Source: Streptomyces spinoverrucosus
Lineage (GTDB): Bacteria > Actinomycetota > Actinomycetes > Streptomycetales > Streptomycetaceae
Reading direction: 5' to 3'
Assembly (NCBI RefSeq): GCF_015712165.1
Contig: NZ_JADPZX010000003.1
Span: 124,001 to 188,000 of the forward strand
Length of the DNA stretch: 64,000 nt
The position numbers were made by a program, and so were the translations under genes. Shown here piece by piece: positions 17,046 through 25,905 of the stretch (its first letter is position 1; every line of letters starts with the position of its first letter). The notes below the pieces were generated by a model, which saw only the letters and a program-made list of their open reading frames with translations, was not told the DNA's origin and made no database searches.

Positions 17046-17075
17046 ATGCGCGGCTCCCGTGCGGGAGTCGCGCAT
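17046..17075. terminator. Hairpin terminator
   Basis: ATGCGCGGCTCCC and GGGAGTCGCGCAT form a 13-bp stem with one mismatch and a 4-base loop. It lies 23 bases beyond the stop of the Gly/His/Asn-rich gene on the minus strand and 86 bases beyond the RNase HI stop on the plus strand, so it can serve both. Confidence 0.65.
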
Positions 17076-17097
17076 CGCGTGGTGATCGCTGCGACTG

Positions 17098-17502
17098 TCA
17101 GTGGCCGCCGCCACCGCCGCCGCCACCGTGGCCGCCACCACCGTTGCCGTGGCCGCCGCCACCGTTGCCGTGGCCGCCGCCACCGTTGCCGTGGCCGCCA
17201 TTGCCGTGGCCATTGCCGTGGCCGTTGCCGTGGCCGTTGCCGCCCCAACCGTCGTGGCCGTTGTCATGACCGTTGTCATGACCGTTGTCGTAGTCCTTGT
17301 CGTAACCGTTGCCCCAACCGTCGTGGTCGTCGTCGTCATCGCGGTCGTGGTGGCCGCGGTAGTCGCTGTTGCTGTAACTCTTGTCGTGGCCGGTCGGGAC
17401 ACCGGCCGAGGCCGTGCCCGCTGTGCCGATCGCCGCACCTCCCGCCATCAGAACGGTGGTCGCAGACGCGGCGATGAGACGCCTCGCGCGAAGTGATCGC
17501 AT
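17098..17502 (-). CDS. Secreted Gly/His/Asn-rich low-complexity protein
   Basis: A 134-residue protein. ATG 17502 starts a signal peptide (RRLIAASATTVLMAGGAAIG...TASAG). After cleavage it has a short Asp/Tyr/Asn-rich block (GHDKSYSNSDYRGHHDRDDDDDHD), then DNGHDNGHDNGHD, NGHGNGHGNGH, NGGGGHGNGGGGH repeats and a terminal poly-Gly-His. The many His and Asp residues suggest metal binding or a structural surface role; this is inference. The repeats are encoded by near-identical 12-18 bp DNA units, so copy number may vary. No homologous family is recognised. Confidence 0.75.
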   Translation of the reverse strand: MRSLRARRLIAASATTVLMAGGAAIGTAGTASAGVPTGHDKSYSNSDYRGHHDRDDDDDHDGWGNGYDKDYDNGHDNGHDNGHDGWGGNGHGNGHGNGHGNGGHGNGGGGHGNGGGGHGNGGGGHGGGGGGGGH

Positions 17503-17956
17503 GGCAATACCTATCCTTCCATCGTCTCGCGCGATTTCCCCCGCACGAGATGGATGGCCGCAGCCGCAGCTGGTGAGAGTGCGGCGCGGTCTTGGGCGTC
17601 GCCGCAAGAATTGAGAAGCACCTCTCGGCCGCCGACGCCACTTGTCAGCCGCGTTGTGTCACGCGGGCGAGTACGGTCGCGGTCCTCGCTGTGCAGGAAC
17701 CTTGCCGGCCGGGGCGTGCCCCGGTTTGCGGCTTTCATCACTAGACGTTAGTCCCGCAGGCCTGACGCGGCATCTTGAAACAGGCTGATTTCAGAAATTG
17801 TTGAAATTGACTGCATACCCGTACAAGTCCCTGTATCAGGCTGCATTTACCGGCCTGACGGCATGTCGGACGAGGTGGCGAGTCGGCCTCGCCGTCCGGG
17901 TCGGACGGTCCGAGTGCGGTCAGTGCCCGAAGTGGCACAAAGGGTGGTTCCTCATG
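17503..17956. other. 454-base gap with AT-richer patch
   Basis: This region is the 5' side of the Gly/His/Asn-rich gene and the 3' side of the CAP gene. It contains the inverted repeat CCGGGGCGTGCCCCGG (about 17713-17728). An unusually AT-rich stretch near 17770-17850 includes TTGAAATTGACTGCATAC and may hold a promoter. I see no convincing gene, and the region does not match a riboswitch consensus I can recall. Confidence 0.5.
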
Positions 17957-17996
17957 CCGCTGCCGCCCCGGGGACGAGTCCCTGAGGCGGCAGCGG
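17957..17996 (-). terminator. Hairpin terminator of the CAP-domain gene
   Basis: CCGCTGCCGCC and GGCGGCAGCGG form a perfect 11-bp stem, with an inner GGGAC/GTCCC extension, 18 bases beyond the CAP gene stop. Confidence 0.75.
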
Positions 17997-18013
17997 ATGG
18001 TGGGGTCGGTGCT

Positions 18014-18712
18014 TCAGCGGGCGGTGCCGAAGTCCTGTGTCCAGTAGTTGCCGGGCTGTGCCAGGCCGACACCTATTTCCTTGAAGGCGCAGTTCAGAAT
18101 GTTGCGCTTGTGGCCGGGGCTGGACATCCAGCCAGCCATGACCTGCTCGGGGGTGCGGTATCCGTAGGCGACGTTCTCGCCGTACGTCCGCCACTGGTAC
18201 CCGGCCTTCGTGATCCGCTGGCCCGGGTTCGAACCGTCGGAGCCCGTGTGGGACATGTTCCGGTGGCTCGCCATGTCGGCGCTGTGGTCCTGGGCGGCTG
18301 CCGTGAGCTTGGCGTTCAGCTTCACGGGGGAGCAACCGGCCTTGCCGCGCTCACTGTTCACCAGGTCCACGACGCGCTTCGTGGCGCTGGACGCCGAGGC
18401 TGACGGGGCGGAGGTGCCCGGTGAGGTGGCGGCGGGCGCGTCGGAGGTGCCCGGTGAGGTGGCGGCGGGCGCGCCGCTGTCAGGGGCTGCCGGCGAGTTC
18501 GGCACGGTGGTGCCCGGTGGAACGGTGGTCTGCTGCGAATCGGACGCGTTCATCCAGTTCTGCCACTGGCCGTAGGGCCGGGCGGCCTCGGTGGCCTCGG
18601 CGCCGTCGTCGTTCAGACAGGCCATGGCGGCGGACGGTACTGCCAGCGCAGTGAGGGCGACGGCGGCGACGGCTATGTGCCGATGGCGCGTCTTCCTGCG
18701 GTGCTTCCTCAT
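18014..18712 (-). CDS. Secreted CAP-domain (SCP/PR-1) protein
   Basis: A 232-residue exported protein. ATG 18712 has GCGAGG four bases upstream and starts a signal peptide (HIAVAAVALTALAVPSAAMA). A Ser/Thr/Pro/Ala linker follows with an exact 11-residue repeat (APAATSPGTS-x), encoded by a 33-bp DNA duplication near 18400-18475. The C-terminal 125 residues are a CAP domain: VVDLVNSERGKAGCSPVKL, AQDHSADMASHRNMSHTGSD, TYGENVAYGYRTPEQVMAGW and SSPGHKRNILN. The function of bacterial CAP proteins is mostly unknown. A second CAP locus lies at 36547-37908. Confidence 0.88.
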   Translation of the reverse strand: MRKHRRKTRHRHIAVAAVALTALAVPSAAMACLNDDGAEATEAARPYGQWQNWMNASDSQQTTVPPGTTVPNSPAAPDSGAPAATSPGTSDAPAATSPGTSAPSASASSATKRVVDLVNSERGKAGCSPVKLNAKLTAAAQDHSADMASHRNMSHTGSDGSNPGQRITKAGYQWRTYGENVAYGYRTPEQVMAGWMSSPGHKRNILNCAFKEIGVGLAQPGNYWTQDFGTAR

Positions 18713-19257
18713 GGGACCTCGCTCGGTCGTAGCGGGTCGCCTCCGGGGTCGGCACAGCATGGACGCCGTGCCTGACCTGCGGTGACGCATTCTGGGGTCG
18801 TCATTGTTAAAAGGGGCGTGAGTAGGGGGCAACGAGGACCACTACTACCCGGCCTCGTAGTCGCCGAAGGCCCTTGAAGCGGGCGCGTGGGTGTGCACAC
18901 CCGGCTCGCCGGAATCGGGGCAACGCCTGACGCCCCGTCAATGGTTCGCGTGCGCCGGGTCAGTGGAGAGAAGGGCGCAAGTCGGTCGCATGCCGCCGGA
19001 TCGGGCGCGTCGTTTGTCTGGTTCCAGGTGGCAATTCGGGCTTTATCGCCCAGGCGTCAAGTACTACCGAGCCACGTTGATGCCTCACAGGTGCGTGATG
19101 GATGTCACTGTGGGCCGCTGCAACCTTTTTCGACGGAGGTGTAGCCCGCACGGATGGAAGCGGCGCGCATATAAGCCGATTTACGGACATCTTGCTGGCA
19201 TAGTGCGGCCATGATGATCACGACTGCCGGCCGCCGAGCCCCCCACCGGTTGCTCCG
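18713..19257. other. 545-base divergent intergenic region
   Basis: It separates the divergent CAP and M1-peptidase genes and must hold both promoters. The AT-rich patch TTGTTAAAAGG near 18805 and the segment TTGCTGGCATAGT near 19190 are possible promoter elements. Short open frames here have no ribosome binding sites. I see no gene and no recognisable structured RNA. Confidence 0.4.
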
Positions 19258-20829
19258 ATGAAGGCGCCATCCACGCGCCCCCCGGAAGAACCGGCTGAGC
19301 AGCAGCGCCCCCGCCGCAGAGCGCGTGCCCTCGCTCTCGCCGCTGCCGCCGTCCTCACTGGCGCCGCTGTCCTCACCGGCACGTTGATCATCATGGACCC
19401 CCGGCCCACCGGACGCCTCGGTGCCCCCGCCTCCGGCCCGTCCGGCGCCGCTCCCGGCCCGGCCCCGTCCCCCGGCGCCCGGGGCATCGGCGACCCGTTG
19501 CTGCCGCTCGACGGCAACGGCGGCTACACGGTCCGCCGTTACGCGCTCGACTTCGACTGGCGCGCCCCGCGCACGCCCTTCGCCGCCCGCGCCACCATCA
19601 GCGCCACCGCCACGCAGCCGCTGTCCCGCTTCAACCTCGACTTCGCGGGCAACACCCTGCGCGAGGTCACCGTCGCAGGCGCCCCGGCGACCGCCGTACG
19701 CGACGGCGACGAACTCGTGGTCACCCCCGCGAAGCCGATCCCCCAGGGCAGAGCCTTCACCGTGCGGGTCTCCTACACCGCCGATCCGACCCAGCAGCGA
19801 GAGCGCGACGACGCGATCCAGACGTACGGCTGGGTGCCCACACCCGACGGGACCGTGGTCTGCGCGCAGCCCAACGGCGCCAAGATGATCTTCCCGGTGA
19901 ACGACCACCCCAGCCTGCGGTCCCCGATCACCTTCCGCATCACCACGCCACCGGGCCTCAGCGCGGTGGCCAACGGCCGGCTCGTCGAACGCGTCCGGCG
20001 ACCCGACGGACGGGTCCGGTGGACGTACGACTCCGAGCATCCGGTCGCGGCCCAGCTGATCCAGCTGGCCATCGGGAAGTTCACGTTCGTCGACGGCACC
20101 GGCCCGCGCGGGCTGCCCGTCCGTGACGTGGTCCCGGACGACCTGGTCACCGACACCGAGGCCCATCGCTCGCTCACCTCCGAGCACCTGACCTGGCTGG
20201 AACGCCGGCTCGGCCCGTACCCCTTCCGCCGCTACGGCGTACTGGTCGGGGACACCGACCTGCCGGTCGCGCTGGAGACGCAGTCACTGTCCGTGGTGCC
20301 CAGGGCCATCCTGCTGGGTGACCGGGTCCAGGCCGAGCGCGACCTCGTGCACGAGCTGACGCACCAGTGGGCCGGCAACAGCGTCGCCATCCGGCGGTGG
20401 TCCGACCTGTGGCTGAGCGAGGGGCATGCCCGCTTCTACGAGCGGCTCTACTCCGACGCGCACGGCGGCGTCGGCATCGAGGACGCGATGCGGGCGGCGT
20501 ACGAGCAGCACGACCAGTGGCGGCACGACGACGGGGCGCCCGCCGAACCCACCGAGCCGACCCTGTTCAAGCGGATGCGGTACGACGGCTCGGCGCTGGT
20601 GCTCTACGCCCTGCGGGAGAAGGTCGGCGAGGAGACCTTCGACAGGATCGAGCGGTCCTGGGTGACGCGGTACCGGGGCCGGGTGGCCGGCACCCGGGAC
20701 TTCGTCCGGCTCGCGTCCGAGGTGGCCGGTGAGGACCTGACGCCGTTTCTGACTCCGTGGCTGTACGGGGAGCGGACCCCGCCCATGCCGGGGCATCCCG
20801 ACTGGGAGGTGGAGCCGGTCGAGGGCTGA
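19258..20829 (+). CDS. Secreted or membrane-anchored M1-family metallopeptidase
   Basis: A 523-residue zinc aminopeptidase-like protein. A basic N-terminus precedes one hydrophobic segment (ALALAAAAVLTGAAVLTGTLII) and a Pro/Gly/Ala linker, so it is exported or anchored. The zinc site is HELTHQW with the third ligand Glu in WLSEGHARF, spaced as in M1 peptidases. The exopeptidase motif GxMEN is replaced by ALETQS, so classic aminopeptidase specificity is uncertain. A Tyr after the zinc site (YDGSALVLYALREKVG) may be the catalytic tyrosine. It is followed by the amidase gene in the same direction, 217 bases on. Confidence 0.87.
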   Translation: MKAPSTRPPEEPAEQQRPRRRARALALAAAAVLTGAAVLTGTLIIMDPRPTGRLGAPASGPSGAAPGPAPSPGARGIGDPLLPLDGNGGYTVRRYALDFDWRAPRTPFAARATISATATQPLSRFNLDFAGNTLREVTVAGAPATAVRDGDELVVTPAKPIPQGRAFTVRVSYTADPTQQRERDDAIQTYGWVPTPDGTVVCAQPNGAKMIFPVNDHPSLRSPITFRITTPPGLSAVANGRLVERVRRPDGRVRWTYDSEHPVAAQLIQLAIGKFTFVDGTGPRGLPVRDVVPDDLVTDTEAHRSLTSEHLTWLERRLGPYPFRRYGVLVGDTDLPVALETQSLSVVPRAILLGDRVQAERDLVHELTHQWAGNSVAIRRWSDLWLSEGHARFYERLYSDAHGGVGIEDAMRAAYEQHDQWRHDDGAPAEPTEPTLFKRMRYDGSALVLYALREKVGEETFDRIERSWVTRYRGRVAGTRDFVRLASEVAGEDLTPFLTPWLYGERTPPMPGHPDWEVEPVEG

Positions 20830-21046
20830 GCCGGAACCGGAACATACCGGTCGGTAAGGGCAACCGAGGAGGACTCCCGCCCGGGCGGATGTACTGCCGC
20901 TGACCGGGTGGCCTGTGGCGGGCGGCTGGTCCAGCCCGGTGACGCTTGGCGCGACGTGGCGCTGCGGGCACGGAAGCGTACGAGGGGTGACGTGGAGGGC
21001 AGCTCTGCTGTCCTTGTTGCGCCGAGCATCGCCGGAGGCCCTTGCA

Positions 21047-23029
21047 ATGACAGATCCCGCCGCCCCCCGTGTCCCCGATGCCGTACGCCGGCGCCGCCGC
21101 CGGGTCGTCTGCGTGACCGCGTCGCTGGCGCTCCAGGTCCCGCTGCTGGTCACACTGCTGAACGTGCCACCTGCCCAGAACGGCCCGGCGGCCGAGAGCA
21201 GCGCCGCTGACGAGCGGCGCCTGGAGGATGTCTTCACGGCCGCCGCGGCCGAGTACGGCGTACCGCGCAGCGTGCTCATGGGCGTGTCCTACCAGCAGTC
21301 CCGATGGGACTCCCATCGGGGGAAGCCGAGCGTCGTGGGCGGCTACGGGCCGATGCATCTCGTGGACGTGCCTTATGCCCAGGGGATGCTGCCCGGCGCG
21401 GGTACTCAGCCGCTCGCGGGTCCGCACACCTCGCCGCGCCAGGGGAACTCCCTGGGCACCCGCTCCGCGCAGCCGGCCGACCTGCAGCGCGCCGCCCGCC
21501 TCATCGGTGTCCCGGTCGAGCAGCTGCGAACCGACCCCGCCGCCAACGTGCGCGGCGGCGCGGCCCTCCTGGCGGCGACGCAACGGGAGCTCGGCAAGCC
21601 CCTCAGCGCCGACCCCGCCGACTGGTGGGAGGCGGTGGCGCGTTTCCCGGGCATGAGTGACACCGTGTCGGCGAACACGTACGCGAACGACGTCTTCAAC
21701 GTGATCCGGCGTGGCGCCCACCGCACCACCGACGCGGGGCAGCACATCACCCTTCCCGCCAACCCCGGGGTGCGCGCCCAGCCGCGCGACTCCCTGCGGC
21801 CGAAGGACATCGAGTGTCCGCCGGAGCTGTCCTGCTCCTGGATCAGGGCCCCGTACGTGGAGATCGGCGACGGCGAGTACGGCAACTACGACCCGGCCGA
21901 CCGGCCGAAGGACCAGAAGATCGAGTACATCGTCATCCACGACACCGAGGGGCCCCTGCCGTCCATGTTCCAGACGGTCCAGGACCCGAACGAGGTGTCG
22001 TGGCACTACTCGATCCGCTCCAGCGACGGCCACGTCACCCAGCACGTCAGGACGAAGGACGCGGCCCGGCACTCCGGCAGCCAGTACATCAACGCCCGCT
22101 CGATCGGCATCGAGCACGAAGGGATCCTCAGCCAGCCCGACACCTGGTACACCGAGCAGATGTACCAGGCCTCGGCCCGCCTGGTGCGCTACCTGGCCAA
22201 GAAGTACGACATCCCGCTCGACCGGCAGCACATCTTCGGCCACGACAACGTGCCGTCCCCGATGGGCGTGACCATTCCCCACATGCACGACGATCCCGGC
22301 CCCTTCTGGGACTGGGAGCACTACTTCGACCTGCTCGGCGCGCCGCTGCGCGGCACGGCCGGACGGCACAGCGAGATGGTGATGATGCTGCCCGACTACA
22401 CCACTCACAAGCCGCTCTTCACCGGGTGCAGGACCAGCGGTGTGCCGTGCACGCCGCACGGCTCCAGCGCCGTCCGCCTGCACACCGAGCCGCGCGACGA
22501 CGCCCCGCTGATCCAGGACCCGGGCCGCCGCCCGGAGGGCGATCCCTCCACGGAGGACGTCAACGACCTGGGGTCGAGAGTCTCCGCCGGCCAGGTCTTC
22601 GCGGTCGCCGGGCGCAGCGGCGACTGGACGGCGATCTGGTACCAGGGCAGCAAGGCGTGGTTCAAGAACCCCAAGGTCCGCCCGACGGCCGTCGGCACGA
22701 CCGGCCGGATGGTGACCCCGAAGGAGGGCCTGAGCGAGATCGCGGTGTACGGGCGTGCCCTCCCCGAGTCGGACGCCTATCCGGACGACATTCCGGTGAA
22801 GGACGAGTCGCCGCTCCCGTACACCTTCCGCGCGGGCCAGCGCTATGTGACACAGGACCGGGTCGTCGGGTCCTTCGTCGACAAGTCGGGCACCGACGGC
22901 ACCTTCCGGGTGGTGCAGGGCGACGACGAGTTCTACGAGATCCAGTTCGGCCACCGGCTCGCGTACGTCCGCGTCGACGACGTGGACGTGGTGGACGTGT
23001 CCACCACGGCGGGAACGCCGTCAGACTGA
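21047..23029 (+). CDS. N-acetylmuramoyl-L-alanine amidase with SH3-like tail
   Basis: A 660-residue peptidoglycan hydrolase. ATG 21047 is supported by GGAGG at 8 bases; the frame is open to 20915. A signal/anchor helix (VVCVTASLALQVPLLVTLL) is followed by a helical region resembling a lytic-transglycosylase-type fold (YGVPRSVLMGVSYQQSRWDS). The central Amidase_2 domain has zinc-ligand candidates in YIVIHDTEG, EHEGIL and IFGHDNVPSP. The C-terminal 200 residues look like SH3-type wall-binding modules (VRLHTEPRDDAPLIQ, WTAIWYQGSKAWFKNPK). It should cut the glycan-peptide bond in the cell wall. Confidence 0.87.
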   Translation: MTDPAAPRVPDAVRRRRRRVVCVTASLALQVPLLVTLLNVPPAQNGPAAESSAADERRLEDVFTAAAAEYGVPRSVLMGVSYQQSRWDSHRGKPSVVGGYGPMHLVDVPYAQGMLPGAGTQPLAGPHTSPRQGNSLGTRSAQPADLQRAARLIGVPVEQLRTDPAANVRGGAALLAATQRELGKPLSADPADWWEAVARFPGMSDTVSANTYANDVFNVIRRGAHRTTDAGQHITLPANPGVRAQPRDSLRPKDIECPPELSCSWIRAPYVEIGDGEYGNYDPADRPKDQKIEYIVIHDTEGPLPSMFQTVQDPNEVSWHYSIRSSDGHVTQHVRTKDAARHSGSQYINARSIGIEHEGILSQPDTWYTEQMYQASARLVRYLAKKYDIPLDRQHIFGHDNVPSPMGVTIPHMHDDPGPFWDWEHYFDLLGAPLRGTAGRHSEMVMMLPDYTTHKPLFTGCRTSGVPCTPHGSSAVRLHTEPRDDAPLIQDPGRRPEGDPSTEDVNDLGSRVSAGQVFAVAGRSGDWTAIWYQGSKAWFKNPKVRPTAVGTTGRMVTPKEGLSEIAVYGRALPESDAYPDDIPVKDESPLPYTFRAGQRYVTQDRVVGSFVDKSGTDGTFRVVQGDDEFYEIQFGHRLAYVRVDDVDVVDVSTTAGTPSD

Positions 23030-23046
23030 TCCGCCGGACAGCACGC

Positions 23047-23874
23047 CTAGGCGTCGGTGTCGAACGTGTAGTGGGCGGTGTGGTCCAGCAGGTCCGCCGG
23101 AGCCATGTCGTTCCACGGCTTCATCGTCTCGTTCAGGTCCACCACGTTCGGCGTACCCGCCGCCGGGACATAGCCGGAGTCCGGGTGCCGGCGCCGCCAC
23201 TCGGCCCACAGCTTGTCGATGAAGGCGTGGTGCAGCCAGAACACCGGGTCGTTGGGGGAGACCCCGGTGGCCATCTGGCCGCCGACCCAGACATGCACCC
23301 GGTTGTGCAGGTTGACCCCGCGCCAGCCCTCCAGATGGTTGCGGAAGCCCTCCGAGGCGCTGTTCCAGGGCGCCATGTCGTACGTCGCCATGGCGAGCAC
23401 GGAGTCCACCTCGGCCCGCGTCGGCAGCTCCCGCGCCGCGCTGCCCAGCGACCGGCGCAGGAACGTCCGCCCGTCGACCCGCACGTTGATCGGCCAGTTG
23501 CCGCTCGCCTCGGAGAACGCCCCGTCCGACACCCGCCCGTCCCGAGCCCGCCCGTTGCCGCCGAGGAAGTCCGGACCCCACAGCGAGGACCGCACCGAGC
23601 GGTCGGCGGTCCAGTCCCAGTACGGCAGCGCCACCGACGCGTCCACCGACTGCAACGCCCGCTCGAACTCCAGCAGGAATCTGCGATGCCAGGGCAGGAA
23701 GGACGGTGAACGGTGCCCGGTGCGTTCGCCGTTGTCGGTGTCACCGAGGATGAAGGCGTTGTGCGTCGTGACGAACTCGTCGTAACGGCCGCTGCGCTTG
23801 AGCTCCAGGAGCGCGGCGACGAAACGCCGCTTCTCGTCGGTGGTCAGGCTCGCCTGGTTCTTGCGGACAGTCAT
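23047..23874 (-). CDS. melC2: Tyrosinase MelC2
   Basis: A 275-residue type-3 copper oxidase that oxidises tyrosine and L-DOPA to quinones, giving melanin. CuA ligands are His in VTTHNAF and the two His of GHRSPSFLPWHRRFLLEFE; CuB ligands are in NLHNRVHVWVGG and FWLHHAFIDKLW. Length is normal for Streptomyces MelC2, which has no signal peptide of its own and is carried out with MelC1. It lies 32 bases downstream of melC1 in an operon and ends close to the convergent amidase gene. Confidence 0.96.
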   Translation of the reverse strand: MTVRKNQASLTTDEKRRFVAALLELKRSGRYDEFVTTHNAFILGDTDNGERTGHRSPSFLPWHRRFLLEFERALQSVDASVALPYWDWTADRSVRSSLWGPDFLGGNGRARDGRVSDGAFSEASGNWPINVRVDGRTFLRRSLGSAARELPTRAEVDSVLAMATYDMAPWNSASEGFRNHLEGWRGVNLHNRVHVWVGGQMATGVSPNDPVFWLHHAFIDKLWAEWRRRHPDSGYVPAAGTPNVVDLNETMKPWNDMAPADLLDHTAHYTFDTDA

Positions 23875-23906
23875 GTGCGAAAGCTCCAAGTGTGGTGCGG
23901 GGAAGG

Positions 23907-24326
23907 TCAGTTGGCGGCGAAGGGGACGAGCTTGGCGCCCTGCAGCTCGTCGACCGCGGCACGCGCGGCGGCACGCGGCGTGGCCACCGGGTCGTAGTGG
24001 GTGACCACGCTGATCCAGGTGCCGTCGGCGTTGCGCATCACGTGCAGCTCCGCGCCGTCGACGAACACGGCGTATCCGCCGCCGTGATGCTGGTGACCGC
24101 CCCCGGTGACCGGGCGGCCCTGTATGCGGCGGCCCTTGTAGACCTCGTCGAACGGTGCGGGGGAGGCGTGACCGTGGTCGTGCCCGGCCGCGTCCGGCGT
24201 AGTGGCCGCGACGGATGCGGCGTTGGCGTCGGCCGCCGCGCCGGAGGCGACGACAGTGGCGGCGCCGGCGGTCGCGGCGAGGGCGGCCGCGGCGGTGAGC
24301 GCACGGCGACGGCTGAGTTCCGGCAT
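23907..24326 (-). CDS. melC1: Tyrosinase copper chaperone MelC1
   Basis: A 139-residue chaperone that inserts copper into MelC2 and brings it to the Tat pathway. The N-terminus carries a twin-arginine signal ([18 protein letters not shown]). The mature part has His-rich stretches ([20 protein letters not shown]) that suit copper binding and the conserved core [14 protein letters not shown]...[18 protein letters not shown] 24326 follows GGAGG at five bases. First gene of the melC operon. Confidence 0.95.
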   Translation of the reverse strand: MPELSRRRALTAAAALAATAGAATVVASGAAADANAASVAATTPDAAGHDHGHASPAPFDEVYKGRRIQGRPVTGGGHQHHGGGYAVFVDGAELHVMRNADGTWISVVTHYDPVATPRAAARAAVDELQGAKLVPFAAN

Positions 24327-24690
24327 GCGGACCTCCAGGTTCAGTGGACGCTGCTTTCGGCAGGTCGTTCGATTGACGACCTGGCATGCCTATCGGTCCG
24401 GTGGAGAGCGGGAGAAATCGCCCGTGCGCGGTTGGCTGCGATCCGGACAAGTGCCCACATGTCGTGCAAGGTTGAACCAGGATGATCTTGTCGACCTGGC
24501 AGCCGGGCGGACCCCGGAAGGGGGAATTCCTTCCTCTGGGAGCGATCTCTCCGGTGATCCTTCGCCGACCGCCGTGACCCCCGTGGCCTGGCTCACTCCC
24601 TGAAACTGACGCGATTTGAGAGGTCGGTTGCGGCGACCCCCGGCCTGCTACTCTGCGTGGCGAAATGATCGCTTGGAGTGATTCCTAGGG
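24327..24690. other. Divergent upstream region of melC1 and the FAD monooxygenase gene
   Basis: These 364 bases hold the promoters of two divergent transcription units. The segment TGAAACTGACGCGATTTGAG near 24600 and TACTCTGCGTGGCGAAATGA near 24650 are candidate promoter sequences for the rightward gene. No open frame has coding character and no clear operator stands out. Confidence 0.4.
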
Positions 24691-24696
24691 GTGTGC

Positions 24697-25898
24697 GTGA
24701 AGGTCGCCTGCGTCGGTGGCGGGCCCGCCGGCCTGTATCTCTCGATCCTGCTCAAGCGGCAGGACCCGTCCATCACATCACCGTCCACGAACGCAACCCG
24801 GAGGGCTCGACCTACGGCTGGGGCGTGACGTACTGGCGCGGACTGCTCGACCGACTCCACGAGCACGACCCCGAGTCGGCCCGCGCCCTCGACGCGCACT
24901 CCGTCCGCTGGAACGAGGGCGTCGCGCACGTCCGGGATCTGACCACCCGCCACCGCGGCGACCAGGGCTTCGGCATCGGCCGCCACCGGCTCCTGGAAAT
25001 CCTCGCCGACCGTGCCCGCGCCCTCGGCGTCCGCGTGGAGTACGAGCACGAGATCGGCCCCGGCCGGCTGCCCGACGCCGAGCTCGTCGTGGCCGCCGAC
25101 GGAGTCCACAGCGCCCTGCGCACCCGGCACGCCGACCACTTCGGCACGGAGTTCAGGGCGGGCCGGAACTTCTACATCTGGCTCGGCACCACCAAGGTCT
25201 TCGACTCCTTCACCTTCGCCTTCGTCGAGACCGAGCACGGCTGGATCTGGTGCTACGGCTACCCCTTCGACGGCGAGCGCAGTACCTGTGTCGTCGAGTG
25301 CGCCCCCGAGACCTGGACCGGCCTCGGCCTCGACCGCGCGGGCGAGGCCGACGGACTGACCCTGTTGGAGAAGCTCTTCGCCGTCGTCCTGGACGGTCAA
25401 CGGCTGATCGGCCGCTCCTCGGCCCAGGGCAGCGCCCAATGGCTGAACTTCCGCACCCTCACCAACCGCACCTGGTACCGCGACAACCTCGTCCTCATCG
25501 GCGACGCCGCCCACACCACGCACTACTCCATCGGCGCCGGCACCACCCTCGCCCTGGAGGACGCCATCGCCCTGGCGGCCGCCCTTCGCGAGCACACGGC
25601 CCTCCCGCAGGCCCTCGCCCGCTACGAGCAGGAACGCAGGTCGGCCCTGCTGCCCACGCAGAGCGCCGCCCGCTACAGCGCCCAGTGGTACGAGAACCTG
25701 CCCCGCTACATCCACCTGCCCCCCGAGCGCATGTTCGCCCTGCTGGGCCAGCGCCACTCACCCCTGCTGCCGTATGTCCCGCCGCAGCTCTACTACCGGC
25801 TCGACCGCGCGGCCGGACAACTGGAGGGGCTGCGCCGGCTGAAGCGCTGGCTGGGCCCGAAACTCGCCCGCACGGCCCAGGGGCGCACACTGAAGTAA
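24697..25898 (+). pseudogene. FAD-dependent monooxygenase gene with a single-base frameshift
   Basis: The dinucleotide-binding N-terminus [20 protein letters not shown] is read from GTG 24697, but the rest ([19 protein letters not shown] onward, to 25898) is in another frame. The switch is at 24769-24771, where TCCAT would need one more C (TCCCAT). Total length, 1202 bases, is one short of a multiple of three. The repaired protein of about 400 residues resembles VioD / anthraniloyl-CoA monooxygenase-like flavoproteins: [24 protein letters not shown] and the FAD-binding LIGDAAHTTHYSIGAGTTLALEDA. The second frame alone has an unrelated basic N-terminus from a GTG at 24678. Either a real mutation or a sequencing error. 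Confidence 0.85.
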
Positions 25899-25905
25899 CG
25901 TCGGC

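Noticed and set aside
18713..18900. c-di-AMP (ydaO) riboswitch upstream of a wall-related secreted protein
   Set aside because: Such riboswitches precede cell-wall hydrolase genes in Streptomyces, so I compared the leaders of the CAP, amidase and Gly-rich genes, but none shows the conserved core as I remember it.
20850..20866. TetR-type operator (ACATACCGGTCGGTAAG)
   Set aside because: It resembles an ACCGGTCGGT half-site arrangement but is not a good inverted repeat, and no regulator gene is near.
23047..24326. Full secondary-metabolite cluster around the melanin genes
   Set aside because: Neighbours (amidase, FAD oxidases) do not form a biosynthetic set, and no polyketide, peptide or terpene core enzyme is present.
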